Shown: one piece after another, positions 29,847-38,515 of the stretch
Layout of the letters: each line of letters starts with the position of its first letter
How positions within the stretch are numbered: the stretch's first letter is position 1
From: CALMBW01 sp963779645
GTDB lineage: Bacteria > Actinomycetota > CADDZG01 > WHSQ01
Assembly: GCA_963779645.1 (NCBI GenBank)
Contig: CAVZYX010000015.1
Location: forward strand, 558,001-622,000
DNA length: 64,000 nucleotides
Direction: 5' to 3'
Program-made: the position numbers and the translations under genes
Notes under the pieces: generated by a model
Told to the model about the DNA's origin: nothing
Databases searched by the model: none
What the model saw: only the letters and a program-made list of their open reading frames with translations

Positions 29847-30073
29847 TGTTTCTGCTTTCTACATCAAGTATAGCTGACCGGCAGTAACTCATACGCCACG
29901 CGAATCTCCTTGTCTGGAGCGGGTTTTCGACGGATTGGGGCTTGACAGAATTTGGACTTCGGCAAAGAACCGCGTTTGCGGACCATAGCGGTTTGTTTTG
30001 CAACGTGAAATGATTCGGTCCATTGGGCCGACAGTGGATCGATGCGATAAATCGAGTTAATTAGGAGACGGTG

Positions 30074-30613
30074 ATGAAGCGAGTTCTGGTTGGGCTGGTG
30101 GTTTTTGTGGTGGTTTCATGTGGTTTTGCGGTGGGGCAGCAGGACAAGCCGATGACGTTGAAGGCGGTTCTTCTGGAACAGTTGCGGTCGACCCACAACA
30201 AGGCGGAGTGGTTCGTTCCGGCGAATACGGCGGTGGCAGGGCTGACGCCGGCGCAGGCGAGCTGGACGGACAAGAGTGGGAATCACTCGGTGGGGCAGCT
30301 GGCGAACCACCTCGTGTTCTGGAATCGCGAGATGCTTGCGAAGTTCAAGGGCGAGACTCCGGCGAAGTTCGATGGCAACAACGACGAGACGTTCAACAAT
30401 TTCGACGCCAAGAGCTGGGACACGACGGTGAAGCAGCTGGACGAGGTGATGACGGAGTGGGAGAACGCAGTGGAGGCAGCTGACGACGCGAAGGTTTCGC
30501 TGTGGGCTTCGAGGATCGCACACGTTGGAGCCCACAATGCGTATCACATCGGGCAGATGGTGTATGTGCGGAAGCTGGAGGGGGTCTGGGACCCGAATAA
30601 GGGGGTGAAGTAG
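30074..30613 (+). CDS. Exported DinB-like protein (copy 2)
   Basis: 179 residues from ATG 30074 (SD TTAGGAGACGG). Signal peptide 'MKRVLVGLVVFVVVSCGFAVGQ' with a Cys in the c-region; the +1 context does not clearly fit a lipobox. DinB bundle: 'HNKAEWFVPANTAVAGLTPAQASWTD', 'VGQLANHLVFWNREML' and 'SRIAHVGAHNAYHIGQMVYVRKLEG' give the three His expected for the metal site (H in the second block, H-x3-H-type spacing in the last). The metal site is better preserved than in copy 1. It belongs to the DinB/DUF664-like superfamily; the function is unknown. Confidence 0.85.
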   Translation: MKRVLVGLVVFVVVSCGFAVGQQDKPMTLKAVLLEQLRSTHNKAEWFVPANTAVAGLTPAQASWTDKSGNHSVGQLANHLVFWNREMLAKFKGETPAKFDGNNDETFNNFDAKSWDTTVKQLDEVMTEWENAVEAADDAKVSLWASRIAHVGAHNAYHIGQMVYVRKLEGVWDPNKGVK

Positions 30614-30675
30614 GACGGCGCGATCAGCCGGGTACCTGAATGGCAGCCGCGCTCCTGAATCAACTGGGCTCCGAA

Positions 30676-31039
30676 TCAGCTGGGCTCCTGGTAGATGCCA
30701 AGGACGTTGCCGCCGGGGTCGCGGAAGTGGGCGGTGATCTCTGACGCATTGGGGTCGATGGGTTGGACGATCGCCACCGTGTGCGGTGATGAGGTCGACG
30801 GTGGCGACGGCGCTGTCTACCATGATGGAGATAACGATGCCGGGCTGGGTGGATGGCGGACGATTGAGGACCCAGATGCCGCTGACCTGGCCGACGCCGT
30901 CGTCGAAGGCGGTGGTGCCGTCGCCGTGCTGGCGCAGGGACCAGCCAAAGCAAGTGGCGTAGAAGGCGGAGGAGACGGCTACGTCCGTGGCGGGGATTTC
31001 GAGGTAGCAGATCTTGCCGTGGCCTAAGGTAGGTGGCAT
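30676..31039 (-). CDS. VOC/glyoxalase-like protein (frameshifted)
   Basis: About 120 residues. ATG 31039 gives 'MPPTLGHGKICYLEIPATDV' and 'SSAFYATCFGWSLRQHGDGT', a typical start of a VOC module, and 'AFDDGVGQVSGIWVL' follows. After a slip near 30775 another frame gives 'IDPNASEITAHFRDPGGNVLGIYQ' and a stop at 30676, the usual VOC ending with a metal-ligand position. It is a single-module protein of the bleomycin-resistance/glyoxalase superfamily and the substrate cannot be read. SD GGAGACAAC upstream. Confidence 0.82.
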
Positions 31040-31122
31040 GGTTGTCTCCTTCGGGGTGAGTCTACTGCACGTCGACGGATGACGTGAGAAGTTTTGCACG
31101 AGCGGGGAAGGAGGCGATGGGA

Positions 31123-31622
31123 ATGAGAGTCGGGTCAGCTAGCGACGGTTACGAGCTGGAGAGGTTTTTGGAGGCACAGGCTGGCGTGTACGAACGGGCC
31201 TGTGAAGAGTTGCGGGCTGGCGAGAAGCGCAGTCATTGGATGTGGTTTGTGTTTCCGCAGATTCGGGGGCTGGGGAGCAGCCCGATGGCGATGCGATATG
31301 CGATCTCCTCGCTGGAGGAGGCTCGGGCTTATCTGGAGCATGCTGTGCTCGGGCCGAGGCTGCGGGAGTCGAGCGAGGATTGTGGTGGAAGTGCAGGGAC
31401 GGACGGTGGGGGAGATCTTTGGGTCTCCGGATGATCTGAAATTTCATTCGAGCATGACGTTATTTGCGAACGCCGCGGCCATTTGCGAACGCCACGGCGT
31501 CATTCGGGAAGGCGGCTGCGCCGTCTGGCAAAACAGCGGAGGACTCGGGCGATGTGTTTGGAGAGGCCTTGAGGAAGTACTTCGGTGGGGCGATGGACCA
31601 CGGGACGATGCAGCGGATTTGA
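31123..31622 (+). CDS. DUF1810 family protein (frameshifted)
   Basis: About 165 residues. ATG 31123 (MRVGSASDGYELERFLEAQ) sits 9 bases after AGGAGG. DUF1810 hallmarks are 'GEKRSHWMWFVFPQIRGLG', 'MAMRYAISSLEEARAYLEH', then in another frame 'EIFGSPDDLKFHSSMTLFA', and in a third 'ALRKYFGGAMDHGTMQRI' before TGA 31620-31622. Two one-base slips (near 31380 and 31480-31560) explain this. The family (relatives include calpastatin-annotated proteins and YbiA-like neighbours) has no settled function. Confidence 0.85.
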
Positions 31623-31724
31623 TTGGAATTGGAAGGCTATTGTGAGTCGCCTCTGCAACTGCACGGTCGTAGACAGCATCTTCCTGTGGTGGGCCCGACT
31701 TCAAACGAATGTAAAGGTGCACGG

Positions 31725-32466
31725 ATGAACCGAGGTCTGAGGGTCGCAGTAGCTTTGGTTGTGGGTATGGCTGCACCGATCGTGGCGGTGGGATGCGGAA
31801 GCATGAGGCGCAGGCTATTCAGGCGACTGCTCCTGCACCGGCGATGAAGCCGGCTCCGCCGACTCCGATCGATACGAAGAAGGCTGAGGTGGGCGGGCCT
31901 ACGTGGGATCCGGCGTGGGACAAGATTGTGGAGCTTGCACTGCCGCCGGAGATGCTGTCGCGGGAGGTGCCGCAGGATGTGCGGCGGTTCTGTCCGCGGT
32001 TTTACAGATGGCGGAGGCGGATAAACGGGCGTTCTGGGCGTATTTCTTTCAGGCTCTTGCGGGAGCGGAGGCGGGATTGGAGCCGACAGTGCAGGCCGGC
32101 AAGCCAGCCGGAGATGGTGGTGAAGGATGAGGTGACGGGGCGACAGGGCCGGACCTCGGGGCTGCTGCAGCTTACGTATGAAGATCAGAAGCGGTATGGG
32201 TGCGACTTCGACTGGGAGCACGATAAGACGCTGAAGGTGGAGGATCCCGGAGAGGACGATTTTGCAGCCGAAGAACAATCTGGAGTGCGGCGTGAAGATT
32301 TTGGATCACCAGTTGATGGAGCAGCATAAGCCGTTGCTGTCGGGGAGCGGGATACTGGTCGACGCTGCGGCCTGGAACGGTGAGCTACCGGATATTTGCG
32401 AAGCAGATGACGAATGTGCCGGCGGCTTGCGGGGTGGAGAGTGGTCGGAAGGTCGCTTCGCGGTAA
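31725..32466 (+). CDS. Lipoprotein with lysozyme-like (transglycosylase SLT-type) domain (frameshifted)
   Basis: ATG 31725 gives a lipoprotein signal 'MNRGLRVAVALVVGMAAPIVAVGCGS', with Cys at the expected place. After a slip near 31800 comes a Pro/Ala linker ('APAMKPAPPTPIDTKKAE'), then 'DPAWDKIVELALPPEML', 'MAEADKRAFWAYFFQALAGAEAGLEP' (catalytic-Glu-like helix), 'QGRTSGLLQLTYEDQKRYGC' and 'PKNNLECGVKILDHQLMEQ', in the order of a lysozyme-like fold. It ends at TAA 32464-32466. Three or four slips separate the parts. It probably acts on peptidoglycan from the outer or inner membrane face; activity is untested. Confidence 0.7.
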
Positions 32467-32491
32467 TTGTGAAGACTTGCCGAACGACTGC

Positions 32492-33331
32492 TTAGTTTGA
32501 TTCGCCTAGCTTGGCGAAGAAGGTCGCGTCGTCGCCGGCGTTCGTATCGACCCACTCTTCGTCGGTCATCCGGCTGCGCCATTGAATAAACGGGAGAGCG
32601 TCGGGGCCGACTGCGTGGCGGAGTTGCCAGGTTTCGCTGTCAGCGACTTCGAGGATCTTGTCGGCAACAAGCGAGGGCGGGACGGGGGTCTTCAGGGAGT
32701 GCGCGAATAAGATGGCGAAGCGTGCGCTCTGACCGTAGGGTGATTCGGTATCGGGGTTTTCAATGCGGCGAGCCATGGCGGTATCGATGATGCCGGGCTC
32801 GACGAGGGCGACACGAACGTTAAAGCTTTTCATCTCGCCGGCGAGGGCTTCGCTGAGTGCTTCGAGCGCCCACTTGGAGGCGCAGTAGGCGGTGAGCGGC
32901 GGGCTGGAGATGCGTCCGGAGACGGAGCTTACGTTGATGATGCATCCGCTTCGACGCTGGCGCATGGATGGGGCCAAGGCCTGAACGCAGCGGATCACTC
33001 CAAAGTAGTTGGTCTCCATGACGGATCGGAAGGTCGAGAGAGGAAGCTCTTCAACCGAGCCGACTGCTTCTACGCCCGCGTTGTTGACGAGTACGTCGAT
33101 GGGGCCGTTTTTAAGGATTGCCGCGATCGCGTCTTGAACAGATGCGTCGGAGTCCACGTCCATCCTGGAGATGAGGATGGGGAGTTTCTCGCGCGCTGCG
33201 GCTTCTGCCAGAGTCGGTGATTGCGCGGGATTGCGCATGGTGGCGAAGACCTGGTGACCGGCCCGTGCGAAGGCCAATGCTGCTTCGAATCCAATTCCCT
33301 TGCTGGTACCAGTGATGAGGATTGAGGCCAT
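32492..33331 (-). CDS. Short-chain dehydrogenase
   Basis: 279 residues from ATG 33331 behind AAGGAG (MASILITGTSKGIGFEAALAF). SDR motifs are 'TGTSKGIG' (cofactor), 'DVLVNNAGVEAVG', 'NYFGVIRCVQALAP', catalytic Ser in 'IINVSSVSG', 'YCASKWALEAL' with Tyr and Lys, and 'VALVEPGIIDTAMA'. The domain continues to ~260 residues without break. It is a classical SDR of oxidoreductase type whose substrate is unknown. Start choice ignores an upstream in-frame extension to 33403. Confidence 0.9.
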   Translation of the reverse strand: MASILITGTSKGIGFEAALAFARAGHQVFATMRNPAQSPTLAEAAAREKLPILISRMDVDSDASVQDAIAAILKNGPIDVLVNNAGVEAVGSVEELPLSTFRSVMETNYFGVIRCVQALAPSMRQRRSGCIINVSSVSGRISSPPLTAYCASKWALEALSEALAGEMKSFNVRVALVEPGIIDTAMARRIENPDTESPYGQSARFAILFAHSLKTPVPPSLVADKILEVADSETWQLRHAVGPDALPFIQWRSRMTDEEWVDTNAGDDATFFAKLGESN

Positions 33332-33500
33332 CTTTTCTCCTTGGATCATTCGGAGCCCGAAGCCGCTTTTCGCCTGTTTAGATTGCTTGTGGTTTATGGC
33401 CACCCCAGCCTAACCTACTGGCGGATTTTTTGAGAGAAACAAAGGTAACCCGCTCATGCTTTGGACGGCATGAGCGGTGTACCCGGTTTTGCAGATGAGG

Positions 33501-33824
33501 TTAATCATCGTCTTCGACATCGCAAACACGTGCGACGGCAGCCTCTTGAAAGCCGACACCAACCTTGAAGCCGACGGGCTTGAACGGGCCTGGTGTAACG
33601 TCAATCGCGAGCTTTTCCATCTGCTCCCAGTTTGGCCGGTTCTTATCGTAGTAGCTCGAACACTCGTAGATGAGAAATGGAACGACGATGTTGGGGTGGA
33701 CTTCATTGCACATTGTGATCATCTCCGACTCGCGGTAACCGGTCATAATGTGCGCGTAGGAGCAGGTCCTGCAGAGCGAGTCCGAGCCGATCGGAGTTCC
33801 GCCCTTGATGTATGGCTTGCCCAT
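33501..33824 (-). CDS. Small Cys-motif protein, conserved-looking, unknown function
   Basis: 107 residues from ATG 33824 (MGKPYIKGGTPIGSDSLCRTC). Four Cys stand out: the CRTC pair at residues ~18-21, a third in 'MITMCNEVH' and a fourth in 'LIYECSSYYDKNRPNWEQMEKLA', a spacing that suggests a zinc or iron-sulfur site. 'SYAHIMTGYRESE' after the CxxC and the Trp-Glu block are the other well-structured parts. The C-terminus is acidic (VEDDD). No signal peptide or membrane segment. I recall similar unannotated proteins in Acidobacteria but know no function. It lies upstream of the SDR on the same strand (about 170 bases). Confidence 0.7.
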   Translation of the reverse strand: MGKPYIKGGTPIGSDSLCRTCSYAHIMTGYRESEMITMCNEVHPNIVVPFLIYECSSYYDKNRPNWEQMEKLAIDVTPGPFKPVGFKVGVGFQEAAVARVCDVEDDD

Positions 33825-34268
33825 GGTGGGCCTTTCTTTCTAACCAGCGTTTGTGCTGAATTGTTTGCGGACGCAGCTTCGTGATTCCGCAGCAGGGTCC
33901 GCGAGAGTGGAATGCTCGTAGAAGTCGGGAGACAAATCTCTCCTTGAACCACATCGAAATTATTTGCGAGTGCGACTTGCGTAGGATCGTGCGCTAGGGG
34001 CTATTGGCAGGTAAGAAGCATGGCCCGGCGATCGCCGCAGAGATGGTTCGTCTCTGGCGACCTACGCATCGTGTTGTGCGATTTTGTGTTCATCGGGCTG
34101 CTCCTACGCTTTGTTACTTTGCCAGTTACGAATTCAAAAGGCAAGAAATATTTATCTGGTTGGAGAAGATATCGGTTTGGAGATCTCGACTTGTAGGGAC
34201 CTGATGACGTGAGTGCCCCGCTCACACGATGAGGGTCGCGTGAGTGGGGCGGTTGCTTGAGTTGCGGG
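33825..34268. other. Intergenic region, no gene seen
   Basis: About 440 bases. I see no coding content in any frame beyond short chance frames. A strong hairpin lies at 34215-34250 next to the end of the Tat-exported protein gene. The promoter of the small Cys-motif gene must lie at the left. Confidence 0.55.
34215..34250. terminator. Hairpin at end of Tat-exported protein gene
   Basis: GCCCCGCTCAC (34215-34225), a 14-base loop, GTGAGTGGGGC (34240-34250): an 11-bp stem with one G-T pair, 18 bases past the minus-strand stop at 34269. No long T-run, so the terminator call is moderate. Confidence 0.55.
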
Positions 34269-35690
34269 TTATCCGATGACGCGGTAGCCGAGTTGGAATG
34301 GGTTTGCGGCGAGGCTGGCGATGAGATACCAGCCGGTGGCTCCGATGTGGAGGGATGGTCCGTAGGTGAAGTTGAAGCCGGTGTCGAGGACGCTGGAGGA
34401 TGCGACGACGCCGAGGCCGCTGGGGATGACTTTTCCGCCTGCGGTCTGGCCGACGCCGAGGATCTGCTGGGCGTGCTCGATGTCTTTGAGGAGTTGAACG
34501 GCGCGGGAGATATCCGAGAGGAGCGATAGGACGGGTTCGCCTCCGCGGAGTGCTCTTGCGGTGAGTGCGGCGGAGGTGTGCGCGGTGCCTTCGAGCCAGA
34601 CGGCGTGCGGATCGTTGGCGGGAGTGGTGAGGCTGGCGGTGGAGAAGGTGAGGCCGTGGACGGTTTGCGAGCCGGTGAGGCTGGAGTTGGGGGAGGCGGC
34701 GGTGTCGGTGGTTTGCAGATTGGCGAGCGCCCAGTCGATGGTGCCGCGAGAGCGGTTGTCGAGGAAGGCCAGGTAGGACCAGGTCTGGCAGTCTTCGGGG
34801 ATGGGCGAGGGGTTGATGGTGACCTCGTCGGGCAGGGTGCCGGTGTAGAAGAACGGCCCGGACGGATTGAACATGGCGAAGACGAATTGGAAGGCGTGTT
34901 GGGCGAGCGCTTTCCAGGACATGCCGTTGCTGGCGTTGCCGCCGCCGGTGAGGGTGTTGAGCATGGTGAAGAAGGCGTAGGTGTCGAGATTGCCCTCGGT
35001 GGATTTGCCGTTGGGGGAGGGTTGGGACTGGTTGAACTGGTTGATGATGGTGCCGTAGGAGTATCCGCCGGGGCCCTGGGTGTTGTAGGTGTTGGTGACG
35101 ATCCAGTTTGCGACGAGGAGAGCGCCGGTGAGGTATTGCTTGTCGCCGGTGCGGCGGTAGAGTTGGGCGAGAGCCATGCCGGCCCAGGCCTGATCGCCTA
35201 CGGAGCTGCCGTAGAAGAAGAATGGGAAGGCGGCGGGGGTGATGAAGGCGCCGGAGCTGTCGGGCGCGTTGACGAAGTAGGCCTGGGCGAAGCGGCCATC
35301 GGCGACGGGGAAGTTGGTGGCCTGGGCGTGGAGGAGGCCGAGGCCGAGGATCCTGGCACGGGAGAGGTCGTCGGGTAAGCCGCGAGAGAGATAGGCGTGG
35401 ATGGCGACAGCGTTGTCGTAGGTGAAGCCGGTGGCCTGAAGCGCGGCGTCGCTGTAGCTCTGGGAGAGACGGATGGTGGCGCCGGAGGCGTAGGCGTCCA
35501 TCATGAGGTTCTGGAAGGTGAAGGCTTTGTGGACGGAGGCGGCGAGGTCCTCGGCGGTGGTGAGGGGATTGAGCTGACTGGCCTGGGCGTGGGCCGGCTG
35601 CGAGGTGAAGAGAGATGGCATTGCGCCAGCCACTGCAGCGGTGGAGACCATGCCGAAGAGACTGCGACGCGTGATGCTGTTTGAAGACAT
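34269..35690 (-). CDS. Tat-exported alpha/alpha-barrel (six-hairpin glycosidase-like) protein
   Basis: 473 residues from ATG 35690 (SD AAAGGAGGG). The Tat signal is 'SITRRSLFGMVSTAAVAGAM', with the twin Arg, followed by an Ala-rich cleavage region (AHAQA). The body is all-helical with repeated helical-hairpin patterns: 'FTFQNLMMDAYASGATIRLS', 'DQAWAGMALAQLYRRTGDKQYL', 'STEGNLDTYAFFTMLN', 'CQTWSYLAFLDNRS' and 'AVWLEGTAHTSAALTARAL'. This is the look of six-hairpin glycosidases or terpenoid-barrel proteins. Acidic residues after 'STEGN' and in 'WLEGTAH' are candidates for catalysis. I cannot name a GH family. Confidence 0.65.
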   Translation of the reverse strand: MSSNSITRRSLFGMVSTAAVAGAMPSLFTSQPAHAQASQLNPLTTAEDLAASVHKAFTFQNLMMDAYASGATIRLSQSYSDAALQATGFTYDNAVAIHAYLSRGLPDDLSRARILGLGLLHAQATNFPVADGRFAQAYFVNAPDSSGAFITPAAFPFFFYGSSVGDQAWAGMALAQLYRRTGDKQYLTGALLVANWIVTNTYNTQGPGGYSYGTIINQFNQSQPSPNGKSTEGNLDTYAFFTMLNTLTGGGNASNGMSWKALAQHAFQFVFAMFNPSGPFFYTGTLPDEVTINPSPIPEDCQTWSYLAFLDNRSRGTIDWALANLQTTDTAASPNSSLTGSQTVHGLTFSTASLTTPANDPHAVWLEGTAHTSAALTARALRGGEPVLSLLSDISRAVQLLKDIEHAQQILGVGQTAGGKVIPSGLGVVASSSVLDTGFNFTYGPSLHIGATGWYLIASLAANPFQLGYRVIG

Positions 35691-35884
35691 TTTGGGGAGC
35701 CCTCCTTTGGGCATCGCCACTCTACGCCCGGGTTTGGAAGACGTGCAATATCGCGAGCTATTTTTCGAGATTACTTTTTCAGCGGGTGAAGGTGCTGATC
35801 GTGAGGGTGTTGTGGGAGGCTTCGCGGGGGAGAGTTTGAGGGGCTCAACTTCGGTTGAAGTGGCGCGAGGGAGCTGCGGGTTCT

Positions 35885-36971
35885 CTAAGCGACGGCGCGG
35901 TCGACCTGGTGGCGCAGGAGGTCGAGGAGGGCGGCTTCCTGTCGTTGCAGCTCGTGAGATGCGTCGGCGTCTTGCTCTTCTATGGTGCGTTTGACTTTCT
36001 TCAGCATGGCGCCGCTCATGTAGGAGTCGAGTACAGCGGGATGCACATAGCACTTGCGGCAGACCGCGGGGGTGTTGCCGAGCCGCGCGGCGACGGATTT
36101 AATGGCCTGCGACGACGTTCGCTTGGCCTGGGTTTCGGAGTTCGAAGGCTTCGAACTCGTAGAGCAGCTCGCAGGCGAGGACGGTGCCGGCCCAGGTGCG
36201 GAAGTCTTTGGCGGTGAAGTCCTGCCCGGTGATCTCGCGGAGATAGTCGTTGACGTCGGCCGAGTCGATGGCGTGCGGCTCGCCGTCGTCGTCGACGATA
36301 CTGGAAGAGCTCGTAGCCCGGGCAGGTCCTGGCAGCGCTGGACGATCCTGGCGAGGCGGCGGTCGTGCGAGATCGACAGTATGCTCGACGCCGCTCTTGC
36401 CCTGGAAGTTGAAGGTGATGGTCGAGCCGTCGACCTCGACGTGGTTGTTGCGCATGGTGGTGAGGCCGTAACGACTTGTTCTCGCGGGCGTACTCCTCGT
36501 TGCCGACGCGGATGAGGGTGGTCTCCATGAGCCGGACGATGGTCGCGAGGACCTTTTCGCGCGGAAGGCCGGGGAGGGAGAGGTCGTGTTCGACGCGCTC
36601 GCGGATGGTCGGGAGAGCGGCGCCGAAGACGATCATGCGCTCGTACTTGGTTTCGTCGCGTACCTCGCGCCAGCGGGGATGGTAGCGGCTCTGCTTGCGG
36701 CCTTTGCGTCGCGGCCGGTGGCCTGGAGGTGGCCGTTTGGATTGGGGCAGATCCAGACTTCCGTCCATGCGGGAGGGATAACGAGTGACTTGATGCGGGA
36801 TAGTGTTTCGGCATCGCGCACTGGCGTTCCGTCGGGGTTGAGGTAGCGGAAGGTCTTGCGAAAAGGCTTACGCTGGATTCCGGGTTTTGTGTCGGTGACG
36901 TAGCGTAGGCCTGCAGCTTTCGCTGACTCCACAGGATCTGTGATGATTTGTAGTTGCTTCTTTCGCGGCAT
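35885..36971 (-). CDS. DNA topoisomerase IB (poxvirus-type, frameshifted)
   Basis: Relaxes supercoils through a 3'-phosphotyrosine intermediate. ATG 36971 (MPRKKQLQIITDP) opens an N-terminal domain with 'AGLRYVTDTKPGIQRK', 'FRYLNPDGTPV' and 'IPPAWTEVWICPNPNGHLQATG'. Other frames then give 'RKQSRYHPRWREVRDETKY', 'ATIVRLMETTLIRVGNEEYA', 'TTMRNNHVEVDGSTITFNF', 'DVNDYLREITGQDFTAKDFR' and 'TWAGTVLA', and the end 'VAARLGNTPAVCRKCYVHPA', where the Tyr of KCY is the catalytic residue. About four slips break the frame, but every block is present. Standing alone upstream of asnS, it has no partner gene. Confidence 0.9.
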
Positions 36972-37073
36972 CGGATGGTCCCAGGTTTACCTGAGACCGT
37001 TGGATGCAGTTTGCGAACGGTGAGGGCTTGGATGCGTGCGAAGCAATTTGACGATACGGAAGACGGGCCGCCA

Positions 37074-38486
37074 TCACGGGTAGATTCGGTTAAGCGTTCG
37101 GGCGAAGGGGATGGTTTCGCGGACGTGGTCCAGGCCGCAGATCCAGGCTACGACGCGCTCGATGCCCATGCCGAAGCCGGCGTGGGGGACGCTGCCGTAT
37201 TTGCGCAGGTCGAGGTACCACTGGAAGGCGTCGAGCGGGAGGTCGTGCTCTTCGATGCGGGATTTGAGCAGGTCGTAGGAGTCGACGCGCTGGGAGCCGC
37301 CGATGATTTCGCCGTAGCCTTCGGGGGCGAGGACGTCGACGCAGAGGGCCTTGGTGGGGTCGTGCGGGTCGGGCTGCATGTAGAAGGCCTTGATGGCGGC
37401 GGGGTAGCGGTGGATCATGACGGGCTTGGTCGAACTGGGAGGAGATGTAGGTCTCGTCGGGGGAGCCGAAGTCGTCGCCGTAGTTGTGGGCGGTTTCGAT
37501 CTTGCCTTCGGCGAAGGCTTCGTCGAGCATGGCGTGGGCTTCGTCGTAGGTGAGGCGGGGGAAGCGGTCGGCCGGATGAACGCAGATCCCCGCTTCGCGG
37601 GATGACAGTTCGTGACGCGTCGGGGCATGACGGCTTCGAGTTTGGCGATGTCGCTGCCGATGACTTTGAGGTCGGCGCGGTGGTGGTCGAGGACGCGGGT
37701 GACGATGTGGGTGAGGAAGGCTTCGGCGAGGTCCATGAGGCCGTCGAGGTCGAGGAAGGCGACCTCGGGTTCGATCATCCAGAACTCGGTGAGGTGGCGG
37801 CGGGTCTTGGACTTCTCGGCGCGGAAGGTGGGGCCGAAGCTGTAGACCTTGCCGAGCGCGAGGGCGGTGGCTTCGATGTAGAGCTGGCCGGACTGGGTGA
37901 GGTAGGCCTTGTCGTCGTCGAAGTAGTCCATCTCGAAGAGCTCGGAGGTGCCTTCGCAGGCGTTGGGGGTGAGGATGGGCGGGTCGGTGCGGATGAAGCC
38001 GTTGGTGTCGAAGTACTCGGCTGCGGCGCGCATGATGGTGGCGCGGACGCGGAGGATGGCCGACTGGCGCGGGGTGCGGAGCCAGAGGTGGCGATGCTCC
38101 ATGAGGAAGTCGACGCCGTGCTCTTTGAGCGTGATGGGGAAGGGGTCTCTTCGGGGACGCGCTGGATGACTTCGATGTCTCTCGACGTCGAGCTCGAAGC
38201 CGGAGGGGGCGCGGGCGTCGGCGCGGACTTTGCCGGTGACGATGAGGCTGGATTCGAGGGTGAGGTTCTTGAGCGTCTCGAAGACCTCTTCGGGGACGGC
38301 GGCTTTGGGGACGATGCCCTGGATGGTGCCGGTGCCGTCGCGGAAGATGGGGAAGAGCAGCTTGCCGGAGGCGCGGAGGTTGTAGAGCCAGCCGCGGAGG
38401 GTGACGGTCTGGCCTTCGTGCGCGGCGAGGGAGGCGATGGTGGCGATTGGAAAGGTTGTGATGGAAGTGGTTACAGATTCGCTCAT
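37074..38486 (-). CDS. asnS: Asparaginyl-tRNA synthetase (with insertion and local frame slips)
   Basis: Class IIb synthetase. ATG 38486. The N-terminal OB anticodon-binding domain shows 'VTLRGWLYNLRASGKLLFPIFRDGTG'. Motif 2 region 'GKVYSFGPTFRAEKSKTRRHLTEFWMIEPE' and motif 3 'GFGMGIERVVAWICG' are intact. The frame stays open for 470 codons only because slips compensate: residues ~106-114 are off frame, and so is a longer part at about 37440-37625, where another frame gives 'DEAFAEGKIETAHNYGDDFGSPDETY'. Between 'KLEAV' and 'FPRLTYDEA' lies ~60 bp of extra sequence not expected in AsnRS, containing a palindromic repeat (separate entry). Confidence 0.92.
   Translation of the reverse strand: MSESVTTSITTFPIATIASLAAHEGQTVTLRGWLYNLRASGKLLFPIFRDGTGTIQGIVPKAAVPEEVFETLKNLTLESSLIVTGKVRADARAPSGFELDVERHRSHPARPRRDPFPITLKEHGVDFLMEHRHLWLRTPRQSAILRVRATIMRAAAEYFDTNGFIRTDPPILTPNACEGTSELFEMDYFDDDKAYLTQSGQLYIEATALALGKVYSFGPTFRAEKSKTRRHLTEFWMIEPEVAFLDLDGLMDLAEAFLTHIVTRVLDHHRADLKVIGSDIAKLEAVMPRRVTNCHPAKRGSAFIRPTASPASPTTKPTPCSTKPSPKARSKPPTTTATTSAPPTRPTSPPSSTKPVMIHRYPAAIKAFYMQPDPHDPTKALCVDVLAPEGYGEIIGGSQRVDSYDLLKSRIEEHDLPLDAFQWYLDLRKYGSVPHAGFGMGIERVVAWICGLDHVRETIPFARTLNRIYP
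37566..37628 (-). repeat. Palindromic repeat-like insertion inside asnS
   Basis: About 60 bp extra DNA sits in asnS between the codons for 'KLEAV' and 'FPRLTYDEA'. Its core, read on the minus strand, is TGTCATCCCGCGAAGCGGGG followed by ATCTGCG: an inverted repeat ATCCCGC/GCGGGGAT around GAA. Sequence of this type is, to my memory, a common intergenic repeat in Acidobacteria. Here it lies inside an essential gene. It has no stop codon in the asnS frame and would add ~20 residues. Confidence 0.6.
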
Positions 38487-38515
38487 TGATTCCTTATTTG
38501 TGACTTATACAGCTA

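Larger units (their letters stand above)
29530..30073. other. Intergenic region holding repeat element B
   Basis: 544 bases between two DinB-like genes. Bases 29704-29846 are repeat element B. On the minus strand at about 29530-29650 a short frame with 'DWNRIASEVAILKKVAGVD' looks protein-like but has an early stop and no start, so it may be a remnant. The rest shows nothing beyond the promoter/RBS (TTAGGAGACGG at 30061) of the next gene. Confidence 0.5.

Noticed and set aside
37602..38489. Gly/Asp/Glu-rich 295-codon plus-strand frame, and a similar one at 34578-35378
   Set aside because: Low-complexity antisense shadows of asnS and of the Tat-exported protein; composition follows complementary high-GC codons.
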